Positions 17,393 through 26,108 of a stretch of DNA of 57,031 nucleotides are shown one piece after another. The DNA comes from Deltaproteobacteria bacterium (GTDB lineage Bacteria > Myxococcota_A > Polyangia > Polyangiales > Polyangiaceae), in contig QJWJ01000098.1 of assembly GCA_003235365.1 (NCBI GenBank), positions 1 to 57,031 of the forward strand, in the 5' to 3' direction. Positions within the stretch are counted from its first letter, which is position 1; each line of letters opens with the position of its first letter. The notes beneath the pieces were generated by a model. The model searched no databases and was not told the origin of the DNA. It saw only the letters and a program-made list of their open reading frames with translations. A program made the translations under genes and the position numbers.

Positions 17393-20300
17393 GTGATCCG
17401 ACGTCCCAAAGACGCACTGCGGCGAAGCCGGTTCGACCCTGGCGATCGCGTGGGCCCCTACGTTCTCGGTGAGGTGCTGGCGTCGGGCGGGATGGGGCGG
17501 GTTTCCGTAGCCACTGACGAACGCTCTGGAATTCGAGTTGCGATCAAGACCAGCTTGCCGGGGCCTGCCGCCCAAGAGGCGATTCTGGGAGAGATCTCGG
17601 CGCTTTCGGCCTTGGAGCATCCCGGCGTGGTCAAACTTCTCGAGCACGGTCGCGCCGGGAATCAGCCCTGGTACGCCATGCCATTGTTGCGCGGGCCCAC
17701 TTTGCGGCAAGTGTTGGTCGCACAGTCTGAGCCCTCAGCGCGCGGGGCGGCCGCGGACCAGCGGGAGGTTCCGACGTCGACCCGGTCGGTGATCGTCCGA
17801 ACGCCGCAAGACGAGGCCGCGGCCCCACAACGAGGAGCCAGTACCGGGCACCTGCGCAAGCCGCTCGACAGCGGGGCGCCTTCCTCGCGGGTGGTGGCCG
17901 CCGAACCTGCGGGCACCGTCGATTGGACTCGTGAGGCGGTTTTCGAGGTCTGCATCGGCGTCCTCGAAGTGCTCGAATATGTTCATTCGCGACGGGTGGT
18001 ACACGCAGACATCAAGCCCGAGAACGTCTTCTTGGTCGACGGGCAACCGGTCTTGGTCGACTTTGGCGTTGCACGCGCCTTCGATCGACCACGTGATGCA
18101 CTCGATCCCACGTTTCGAGGGGTAGGGAGCGTTGCCTACATGGCGCCGGAGCAAGTGATCGGTGAGGTCGCCGATGCACGGGCAGATCTGTATGCAATGG
18201 GCTGTGTGCTTTACGAGTGTCTGGCTGGTTACAATCCCTTCTTGCGGGATGACGTTCAGGGCACGTTGCTCGCACAGCTGAAGTTCACGCCTCCACCGCT
18301 GTGCGACCTCATACTCTCCATTTCGATTCAGCACAGTCGCATCGTCGAACGCCTGTTGATGAAGCGCCCCGACGAGCGTCCGGCGTACGCCGCGGACGTG
18401 CTGGCCGTGCTAGCGCCGCATCGGGTCGTTCCGGCCTGGTCTCGGAGCAGCATCGGTGCGGCACATCTTTGCCGAGCGGAGCTGTTGGGGAGGGAAGCTC
18501 AGATTACCCGATTCGAGCAATGGATGGATGAGGCGCGCCGGGGGCAGGGTACGCACGTGTGCCTGCGCGGTGGCGCCGGCTGCGGCAAGACGCGCTTCTT
18601 GCTCGAGGTGTGTGACCTCGCCAGCGCCGACGCGGTCCACATCTTCCGCGTCGATGCGTCGGGGCACGCTGATGATTCTGGATTGTTGCGACCGTTTTAC
18701 GCCTTGCAGGGGTTGTTGCAGGCGCTTTCGTCGCTGGTTACGCGCGAACGGATTGAGGCGGGCTCGGCCAACGCCATCGACAGCGCGCTTGCCTGCGCCG
18801 CGGGGGGAACGTACCGCGATCTGGTGGGGCTCGCCGGAGCGATTCATCAGACGCTGTTGGGCGTGGCGTCCAACACCACCGTGTTGGTCGCCGTGGATCA
18901 CGTCGATGGAATGGACTCGTCGACGCTCGTGTTTCTTCGCGCGTTGGCGCGGACCGCGCTGAAACAGCGACGCATGCTGGTGGTATGGGCAGACGAGGAA
19001 GCACAAACGTTGCGGCCGCGCGAACCGAACGAGTTGTTGCTCCCGCCACTGACGCAGGCTGAGGTTCAGCGCGCCATCGGCGCGATGTTGGCATTGGAGC
19101 GGCCTTCGGCGCAACTGGTGAACGCCGCGTACCGCGTGTCGGAAGGAAATCCCTACCTCCTCGGGCAGTATCTGCGCTCGTTGATCGACGAGCGTGTCCT
19201 GACGCGTGACAGGCATCGCGGCTGGCACGTGGACGCTCACCAGGTGGGCAAGCTCGACTCGAGCAGCGAGTTGCTGGCAGCGCGCCAGCTGTTCTCTCGC
19301 AGGATAGCCACCCTCAGCCGCGAGCAGCGGGCGCTGGGGGCAATGGCTGGAATGCTCGGCAGGACGTTCCGCTCGTCCACGTTGGTCACCATTTCGGGGC
19401 TGTCGGACGATCAGGTGGCGCGCGCCGTTGCCGAACTGGTCCAGGCCAACATTCTCGACACGTACTCGTCCGGTCGATATCGGTTCACGCACGACGCGCT
19501 CAGGGTTGCTCTAGCTGACGACATTGCTGCGGAAGATGCGGAATCTTTGCATCGTCGCGCTGCCGAAGCGCTGTCCGCCGAGAGCGGGGCTGACCCAGCG
19601 ATCGCGCAGGATATCGCCTTGCACCTATCGTGTTGCTCAGAGCACGCTCGCGCCTCCGAAGCGTACGAGCTGGCCGCCGACCATGCGCTCAAGGCCGGGC
19701 AGCTGATGGATGCGGTGACGCACTTCCGAAGCGCCCTCCAAGAGTTGCGCAAACAGTCGTCGGGCGAATCCCATGACGCGAGTGAACGAAGGATCCAAGA
19801 GGCCCTCGGCGACGTGTTGGTGTCGTCTCGTTCACTGGACGAGGCCGTTCGCGCGTACAGCCGCGCCCTCGACCTGTCGCACGGCACGTTGGAGCATGTG
19901 CGGTTACTCCGCAAGTTGGCTGCCGCACACGATCGTGACAAGTCACGCGCGCTGGCCTGTCTCGAGCAAGCCATCACGCTGTTGGATACGGAGTCCGTGC
20001 AAAGTGCGGAACATCGAGCCGAGTCGATTCAAAGCCACCTCGATGCGATGTTCATTCACTATTGGCGGCAAGAAACCCAGACCATGCTCGAACTCGGCAA
20101 CACCATCGGGCCGCTCGTGGAGTTGGAAGGTACGGCGTTGCAGCGGGCCAGCTACCACTTCAACTTGGCCGCGGGGTTGATGCAATTTCGACGCTACCAG
20201 ACCGGGCAGGATGAGCTTTCGCACGTGGAGCAGGCGCTGGCGCTGTATGAGCAGGAGCGTCTGCCCCAGAAGGTGGCCATGTGTCGGTTCCTGCGGTCCA

Positions 20301-20869
20301 TGGTTTGGTTGTTCTCGGGTCAGCTCGAGCGAGCAGAGGGCGGATTTCGAGAGCTGCTCGACCTCGGTGAGCGCAGCGCGAGCGTCACGATTCAGTTGCG
20401 CTCGCTCACCTACTTGTGCCTGTTGGAACGCAAACGGCGCGCTCGCGAACGGGTGCGCCGGCTGGCAGCGTCGGTGTTGTCGCTCGCTCAGGAGCACGAC
20501 ATGCCAGAGTACGAGGGAGTGGCGCTGGCCAACCTGGCGTGGTTAGCGTGGTGCGACGGTGAGCTTCTCGAGTGCATCCGCTTTGCCGAGCGAGCCGAAA
20601 CTGCTTGGCGGGCTTCTCCGTTGAACTACGCGTTCTGCTGGACAGCGCACTTGCCGTTGCTGGCAGCGCTCGTCTCGTCGAAGGACCCCACCAACGGCGT
20701 TCGGTGCACGGAGCTCGCACTCGGCTTGCTGGCGGAGTCCCAAGAGCGCCCGCCCAAGTCGCTGCTGCGCGCGATTTCTCACCTCCGAGGGCAAGAGCCG
20801 TCGCTCGACCGGGACTGGGACGACTTGCAGGCCGTCGTGACGGCGGCCGTGGCTTGTGGTTGGCTTTGA
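17393..20869 (+). CDS. Ser/Thr kinase-AAA ATPase-TPR signalling protein
   Basis: Large cytosolic signalling protein of 1158 residues from the GTG at 17393; the frame is open to 17234, and GTG 17357 is another option. Residues 15-330 are a Hanks-type kinase: ASGGMGRV, Lys52, HADIKPENV (His204, Asp206), Asp223 of DFG, and YMAPEQ. A Pro/Ser/Arg-rich insert of about 65 residues (110-175) interrupts the domain after the hinge. An AAA/STAND-like ATPase follows, with Walker A GGAGCGKT (393-400) and a Walker B-like VLVAVDHVD near 500, then a winged-helix segment (LGRTFRSSTL) and many TPR-like helical repeats to the end. Such kinase-ATPase fusions are typical of myxobacteria and are seen beside RiPP clusters. 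It probably senses a signal for the divergent YcaO operon. Confidence 0.9.
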   Translation: MIRRPKDALRRSRFDPGDRVGPYVLGEVLASGGMGRVSVATDERSGIRVAIKTSLPGPAAQEAILGEISALSALEHPGVVKLLEHGRAGNQPWYAMPLLRGPTLRQVLVAQSEPSARGAAADQREVPTSTRSVIVRTPQDEAAAPQRGASTGHLRKPLDSGAPSSRVVAAEPAGTVDWTREAVFEVCIGVLEVLEYVHSRRVVHADIKPENVFLVDGQPVLVDFGVARAFDRPRDALDPTFRGVGSVAYMAPEQVIGEVADARADLYAMGCVLYECLAGYNPFLRDDVQGTLLAQLKFTPPPLCDLILSISIQHSRIVERLLMKRPDERPAYAADVLAVLAPHRVVPAWSRSSIGAAHLCRAELLGREAQITRFEQWMDEARRGQGTHVCLRGGAGCGKTRFLLEVCDLASADAVHIFRVDASGHADDSGLLRPFYALQGLLQALSSLVTRERIEAGSANAIDSALACAAGGTYRDLVGLAGAIHQTLLGVASNTTVLVAVDHVDGMDSSTLVFLRALARTALKQRRMLVVWADEEAQTLRPREPNELLLPPLTQAEVQRAIGAMLALERPSAQLVNAAYRVSEGNPYLLGQYLRSLIDERVLTRDRHRGWHVDAHQVGKLDSSSELLAARQLFSRRIATLSREQRALGAMAGMLGRTFRSSTLVTISGLSDDQVARAVAELVQANILDTYSSGRYRFTHDALRVALADDIAAEDAESLHRRAAEALSAESGADPAIAQDIALHLSCCSEHARASEAYELAADHALKAGQLMDAVTHFRSALQELRKQSSGESHDASERRIQEALGDVLVSSRSLDEAVRAYSRALDLSHGTLEHVRLLRKLAAAHDRDKSRALACLEQAITLLDTESVQSAEHRAESIQSHLDAMFIHYWRQETQTMLELGNTIGPLVELEGTALQRASYHFNLAAGLMQFRRYQTGQDELSHVEQALALYEQERLPQKVAMCRFLRSMVWLFSGQLERAEGGFRELLDLGERSASVTIQLRSLTYLCLLERKRRARERVRRLAASVLSLAQEHDMPEYEGVALANLAWLAWCDGELLECIRFAERAETAWRASPLNYAFCWTAHLPLLAALVSSKDPTNGVRCTELALGLLAESQERPPKSLLRAISHLRGQEPSLDRDWDDLQAVVTAAVACGWL

Positions 20870-21347
20870 TCTCGCCCGGTGTGGGGATGTCGACCGGGAC
20901 CCCGCGAGTTCACGGGCAGGTCGCAGAGTCGTCGTTGGCCGAGCACCTCGTGCAGTCCCCGCGGCTGGCGATCTCGTCGATCCCGCATTGCGATGGATGA
21001 AGATTGTCGCCGATCGCCATCGAGCCAGCCTCCGTGGGTTGGGGCAGGCCACCCAGGTGCTGTAGCGATTCGTTGCTGGTGAGCGAAACTCGCGACCATT
21101 TGCATGCCGGCCGATGGGGCGCAGGCTGGCCCCTTCGGTCACACGAGCTGCCCCCGCCGACTCCGTTAATCGCACGTTAATCGAGCCTCGAGTGTCAACC
21201 TGTCGGGCGGACTGGGTCAACGCGGCAAGCGGTGCGGTGCGTGGCTGAAGCACTCGGCGCGCTTGGCCGCGCGCGTCGGTCCGTTCCTGACATCGCTCCC
21301 GCGACGTTTGAGGCGCGCAAACCGTCGTGATAGGACGGGCTTCACCG
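20870..21347. promoter_or_regulatory. Intergenic region before the HET-C operon
   Basis: A 478-bp gap with no convincing gene; the frames through it lack start signals and similarity. Its main feature is a tandem direct repeat, CGTTAATCG, at 21164-21172 and 21175-21183, an 11-bp period that places both copies on the same DNA face about 165 bp before the next start codon. It probably holds the promoter of the operon that starts at 21348. Confidence 0.4.
21164..21183 (+). promoter_or_regulatory. Tandem CGTTAATCG repeat, candidate operator
   Basis: Two copies of CGTTAATCG spaced 11 bp start to start, AT-rich against the local sequence, in the leader of the HET-C operon. Phased direct repeats of this kind suit response-regulator or other tandem DNA-binding proteins. 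No factor can be named. Confidence 0.35.
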
Positions 21348-24300
21348 ATGAGCACACTACGCGCGACGTTTCGGGAGATTTCGGCAGGGCTGGTGGTGCC
21401 CCTGGACGAGCAGACTCGGATCATCGTCGTGCCGCCAGCGGCGATGCTGACTTTGGTCGGCAGGTTGTTCGATGCCGGCAAGACGCTTCCGCTGCCGAGG
21501 GCGTTGCCCCAGCTGTCCGAAGCGTTCGCCTTCGTCGTGCGAGTGCAGGCCAAGCGCGGGTTGGTCGTCGCTCACGCCAACCCCGGGGACGACGCTGCGG
21601 ACGAACTGACCACTGCGCGCGCCGAGTTGATACAGGCGTGGTTGGAGGGGGACCCACAGCCGTGGGTCGACAGCTACGAAGACGGCACGCCCGAGGCCAT
21701 GCGCTGGGGAGATCGGGAAGACCGCCTGTTGCTCGGCGCCCTGCTCCCCAAGTCGTCCGGTGCCGCTGCTCCAGATGCCGACACGAACCCGGTGAAGCAA
21801 TTCCAGACGCTGCACCGGGCGGAGTTGGCCGTGGACGGAATCATCGGGCCAAAGACGCGCAAGAAACTCGTCGAGGAGTACTTTGCACTGTCGCGTCGCG
21901 CTGTGTTGGCCAAGGCGCCGCCGTCTGAGGGGCCGAGCGAGTTGCCGACACAACTGGCGGCTCATGGGGCGGGCGCGAACTTCTCCCTCAGCGATGTCGA
22001 AGAGGCACGCGCCGAGGCCCTCGCCGAGCGCACCAAAGGCGACCGCGATGCAGGCGCGAGATCCGACTCCAAGCCACCCGACACGCCGTCGGATCAGCAA
22101 GCAGCAAACGATTCGGCTACGGCGAACGATGAGCACGGCAAAGCGGACGGAGCGGTCCAAGCGCCGGCTGCACGGGTCGACGTATTCCTGTTCCAGCCGG
22201 AACGAGAGATCGAGCCCTCCCCGGGTGATGCGGGGGGGCCTGAGTTCCTCCAGTGGGTGAAACAGGCGGAGTTCTTTCGGACTCTCGCCGTTGGTGGTGG
22301 AGCTAATCGCACTCAGCTGTCGCTATTGCTTTCGGACAAGACAGGCGCCGTGCACCACGCTGGGTGCAAGTACGAATTGACGGGGCCGGAGACGCTGACG
22401 GGGGTCACTGATGGCCTCGGCCACCTCGACCACGACGACGTGTTGCCCGGCGACTATCAGTTGAAGCTGACCTTGGAGTTTTTCGCGGATCCGCAAAAGC
22501 ATGATCCTGCCGACAAGATCGTCGAAGAACTCACGGCGACCGTCATCGTGCAGTCGGGTGACGCGCGCCCGCAGGTACGGATGATCGGCGTGGTTCCCCG
22601 GTGCGAGCTGGCGGAATTGCGTGGAATGTTGTTCGAGACCAACAAGGCGTTTCTTCTGCCTTCTGCCATTCCCGATCTGAAGAAGATTCGCAAAATTTAC
22701 GAGGCGAACAATCCGAGCAAGCTTTTGGTCGTCGGCCACACCGACACGACCGGTGACGAGTCCATCAACGATCCGCTGAGTCTCCGCCGGGCCAAGGCCA
22801 CTTTGGCTTACCTGCAAGACGACGTCGCAGCCTGGGAAGAGTTCTACGGTTCATCGCTACCGCAAAGTCAGCGCTGGGGAGAAATCGAAGACGAACACAT
22901 GCGCGACGAGCTCACGCGCAACGGGGTGGAGGGCGTTGCGGCGATGGGGCGCACGGACTTGATCCGTGCCTACATGAACCTCGACGGCGCTGAGCTGGAC
23001 AGTGGCAAGTTCGACATCGAGGCAACGGCTCATGGCTGCGGTGAGAACTTTCCATTGGACGACACCGGGCGCGAAATCGAGGAGGGGGCCCAAGACGACA
23101 AAGAAGACGCCCTCGATCGTCGCGTGGAGTTGTTCTTCTTCGACACCGAGTTCGGCATCGTGCCCAAGCCGCGAGGCGAGAACTCCGCCAAGAACAGCAA
23201 GCAGTACCCTGCCTGGCGTGAGCTGGCCGAGACGACATTGTTGTCCGAGGTTGGAGCGCGCGGCACGCTGCGCTCGAGTTATGCGCTGGACGAAACGCGC
23301 GAACTGACGGAAGAATTCACGGAGTACGGCTTCGTCAACTGGATGGGAGCCGTGTTCGGTCACGACATCCCGGTCGACGCATATCGCAAGCTGTACGCCG
23401 AACTGAAGGATGGCTCCTACGTTGCCCCGCGAATCATCGTGCTCGACGAGATCCCCGGTGGTCATCTCGCTGCCTACAATCGCACCACCCGCACGATCGA
23501 AGTCCAGCACCGGCTGATTGAAAACGCGATCGCCGACAACACGACGGCGTATTCCTTGATGGGAGCGCTACTCGAAGAGTTCGGTCATCACCTCGACCAC
23601 GACCTGCGCAACCGGTTTTCGAGCGTGGGTGGCGATGCGGCACTCGACGAGGGCGCCGTGTTTGGCTACGGCCTGATCAAAGCGCAGTTCGACGACGAAC
23701 CCACCGCGCTGATTGGAACCTACTCCGTATCGGGTGTTTCGACGGACATCGTGGTGGATTTCGCGGATTTCCACGAACACCTGGATGAAGTGCTGAGCGA
23801 GTGGGAGCAACGCAGCGATGAGCGCGACAATCACCGCGAGTACTTCGGTGCAGGGCGTGGCAAAGGGCACGGCCACTCCTTCGGCCACGAATCCATTGAG
23901 GACGCGCTAGCCCCAACCTTTTCAGAACGAGAGCGGCACGAGGTCTACTTCGGCAACTGGCTTCGAGACCATTCTCAAGCGCTCACTGGCGTCACCATTC
24001 GTCCGCCGCACGTGCCCCGCGACTTCGGTGGCTATTCCGCCGGGGCTTTGACCCAGGTGTTGGACATTCTGGCTCGGGAGCATTTCGAGGATTCGCCGGA
24101 GTTCCGGGTGACGCCGCAACGGCTCGGAGTCTACCGTTACGAAGAGCACATCGACAATCCCAAGGGACTCAAGGACGATACGGGCATCGATCCGCGGCTC
24201 AACCGTGAGCCCGACCCCGGTTCGAGTACCATCAACGAGACGACCTGGTTGATGAAGTACATCGACCAAGACGTCAATGGTCACCCGTGTGCGCTGAGCT

Positions 24301-25313
24301 ACATGAAGGCCGAACTCCAGGCGGCTTTGAAGGAGGGCGAAACGGCAGAAGGGCGGCGACGATTTGGGCAAGGTCTGCACGTGCTCGAGGACTTCTTCTC
24401 CCACAGCAACTTCATGGAGCTCGCGTTGCGGTCGGTGGGGCATAGCGAGGTATTTCCGTTTGCCGGAAAGCTGCCGCTGGGACAGGGCACGGTCACGCCC
24501 GTCGTGACCGGGGTGTTCGGTTTCGACGATACCGCTGCCAGCATCACCTACGTCGTGGCTGAGCACATGACGAAGTCGACGGAATGTACTCCGGGAGTGC
24601 GAGGCCCAGGAGCCAAGATGGCGCTCATCTTGCTTGGGGATCGTTACCCGGACAAAGCCAAGACGGCGGAGGCCGCGTTATCCGCCAAAGAGTCGTTCGA
24701 GCGAGCGCACCCGGACTTCTTTCGCGGCAAGTGCGAGGTGTTCGACTACATGTTTGGCTGGATTGGACAAGGCATCGGTCAAGGGATACACGCGGGCGCA
24801 TCGGTAATCGACGATGCCCAGACGTTGTTCCGCGACAACATGACCACGTCCGTCGATCCGACCCACAGCCAGCTGGCGAAGGATCACGACGACCATCCAC
24901 TGCACGCGATCGCCGCGCGTTGTGCAATGGTTGCCGTCGAAGCCGTCGGCAAGGCGATGAAGAAGGCTTGGAGCAAGAACGCAACGGAGTCAGAGTTGCT
25001 GGCGGAAGCGTCGAAGTTCTTCGTACATCCGTTCAACCGACGCCATACGCAGTCCGATGCCGACGTCAATCGCATCTTCACCCTAATCCGTGAGTGGGGA
25101 GCGGACCCCGCGAACGCGAATGCGCTGGATCGCCTGCGCTCGTCGAACATTCTGCAACACCTCTTGAGCTCGCCCCAGCACGCTCACTCTCGAAACCAGG
25201 CCAGGGAGGCAGTCCGTCAAGGTCAGAAGCTCCGGCACAGCACGCGCCCCGACACCGACGACGGCGTGCTCGACACGTTCCTCGATGACGTTCACAAGCT
25301 GCTGTCACCATGA
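21348..25313 (+). CDS. Multidomain OmpA-like/HET-C protein, probable envelope effector
   Basis: A 1321-residue protein with no signal peptide. In order: a degenerate OmpA-like module (about 35-135), a peptidoglycan-binding-like segment (VDGIIGPKTRKKL, about 147-180), an acidic linker, a beta-sandwich-like region, and a second OmpA-like module with LLVVGHTDTTG (Gly463-Asp466) and SLRRAKATLAYL. Next is a metallopeptidase-like segment, ALLEEFGHHLDH (Glu743-His751). A HET-C domain spans about 858-1150, with HVLEDFFSHSNF giving His1011, Asp1015 and His1019, the HxxxDxxxH metal motif shared with zinc phospholipase C-like folds. OmpA modules of this 'RWGEIED' type occur in proteins encoded with type VI/contractile tip genes, but none is in the window. 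The ATG at 21348 is preferred; GTG 21327 is possible. Confidence 0.88.
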   Translation: MSTLRATFREISAGLVVPLDEQTRIIVVPPAAMLTLVGRLFDAGKTLPLPRALPQLSEAFAFVVRVQAKRGLVVAHANPGDDAADELTTARAELIQAWLEGDPQPWVDSYEDGTPEAMRWGDREDRLLLGALLPKSSGAAAPDADTNPVKQFQTLHRAELAVDGIIGPKTRKKLVEEYFALSRRAVLAKAPPSEGPSELPTQLAAHGAGANFSLSDVEEARAEALAERTKGDRDAGARSDSKPPDTPSDQQAANDSATANDEHGKADGAVQAPAARVDVFLFQPEREIEPSPGDAGGPEFLQWVKQAEFFRTLAVGGGANRTQLSLLLSDKTGAVHHAGCKYELTGPETLTGVTDGLGHLDHDDVLPGDYQLKLTLEFFADPQKHDPADKIVEELTATVIVQSGDARPQVRMIGVVPRCELAELRGMLFETNKAFLLPSAIPDLKKIRKIYEANNPSKLLVVGHTDTTGDESINDPLSLRRAKATLAYLQDDVAAWEEFYGSSLPQSQRWGEIEDEHMRDELTRNGVEGVAAMGRTDLIRAYMNLDGAELDSGKFDIEATAHGCGENFPLDDTGREIEEGAQDDKEDALDRRVELFFFDTEFGIVPKPRGENSAKNSKQYPAWRELAETTLLSEVGARGTLRSSYALDETRELTEEFTEYGFVNWMGAVFGHDIPVDAYRKLYAELKDGSYVAPRIIVLDEIPGGHLAAYNRTTRTIEVQHRLIENAIADNTTAYSLMGALLEEFGHHLDHDLRNRFSSVGGDAALDEGAVFGYGLIKAQFDDEPTALIGTYSVSGVSTDIVVDFADFHEHLDEVLSEWEQRSDERDNHREYFGAGRGKGHGHSFGHESIEDALAPTFSERERHEVYFGNWLRDHSQALTGVTIRPPHVPRDFGGYSAGALTQVLDILAREHFEDSPEFRVTPQRLGVYRYEEHIDNPKGLKDDTGIDPRLNREPDPGSSTINETTWLMKYIDQDVNGHPCALSYMKAELQAALKEGETAEGRRRFGQGLHVLEDFFSHSNFMELALRSVGHSEVFPFAGKLPLGQGTVTPVVTGVFGFDDTAASITYVVAEHMTKSTECTPGVRGPGAKMALILLGDRYPDKAKTAEAALSAKESFERAHPDFFRGKCEVFDYMFGWIGQGIGQGIHAGASVIDDAQTLFRDNMTTSVDPTHSQLAKDHDDHPLHAIAARCAMVAVEAVGKAMKKAWSKNATESELLAEASKFFVHPFNRRHTQSDADVNRIFTLIREWGADPANANALDRLRSSNILQHLLSSPQHAHSRNQAREAVRQGQKLRHSTRPDTDDGVLDTFLDDVHKLLSP

Positions 25314-26086
25314 AGCGCGGTCGTGTTCAGAAGGTCAGCCCCGGCGGTTGGTCTGCGGTCAAACGTGGTATTCTGCTCGGAGCGGCATTCCTCCAGGCGT
25401 GCGACGCGGGCGCCGAGCCGCCCCCGCACCCCCCACCGCATCCGACGTTGGACATCGTCGTAGAGGACACCATGGTGCACATCAATGGCCGAACCCTCGA
25501 CGCCGAGCGCGTCACCGAAGGCGAGGTGGCTGCAGCGTTCGAGGGGCTCGCTCCCAATTCGACGTCGCAGGACCTCCGAAAGCTCGGCGTCTTCGTCGGC
25601 ATAGAAGGCGGTCGAATGAAGTCTCTGAAGCTTTTGTTCACTCCATACGGTTTGGCGGAAGATCGGGGGGCGGGGGCGTTTGCTGGACGCCTGATCGTCA
25701 ACGGCGCCTGGATCCACCCGGATGCCACGCTGTACCACATCGACGAGGAGCTGGGCTATCCGTGCCGGAGAAGCACCAAGGGTAACGGGGTCTTTACCGA
25801 ATCGGCGTTTGCCAACAGTTGGACGTGCGAGGTCGGTGACAAGCCATACTTGTACTGGCTCAAGCGCTATCCTGAAGCAGAACACCCGCTGTTCGCCTTC
25901 GAGATTGAATTTCACGAGGCTCCGTATCCGCCGCAGGAGCCACTGCCTGAGGTGAGTGGGTGGGACGTACTGACCTTGCCATGGCACCTGCTGAAAGCCG
26001 TGGTGGGCTTCGTTCAGGATATCGTGGACACCGATTCCGCTGCGGACCAGCCACTCACGCCGCAGCACTTGACGCCCGCCGAGTGA
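25310..26086 (+). CDS. Lipoprotein coupled to the HET-C gene
   Basis: A 258-residue protein of unknown function. The signal peptide ends in the lipobox FLQACDAG, followed by a Pro/His-rich spacer and one compact domain beginning DIVVEDTMVHINGRTLDAERVT with a Cys pair (YPCRRSTKG and SWTCEVG). The C-terminal region has an amphipathic helix and a linker. Its ATG overlaps the stop of the HET-C gene by four bases (ATGA), so expression is coupled. Position and envelope location make it a candidate immunity protein or secretion partner for the HET-C protein; no sequence motif proves this. Confidence 0.82.
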   Translation: MKRGRVQKVSPGGWSAVKRGILLGAAFLQACDAGAEPPPHPPPHPTLDIVVEDTMVHINGRTLDAERVTEGEVAAAFEGLAPNSTSQDLRKLGVFVGIEGGRMKSLKLLFTPYGLAEDRGAGAFAGRLIVNGAWIHPDATLYHIDEELGYPCRRSTKGNGVFTESAFANSWTCEVGDKPYLYWLKRYPEAEHPLFAFEIEFHEAPYPPQEPLPEVSGWDVLTLPWHLLKAVVGFVQDIVDTDSAADQPLTPQHLTPAE

Positions 26087-26108
26087 ATCGGCATCACGAC
26101 TGGGAACC

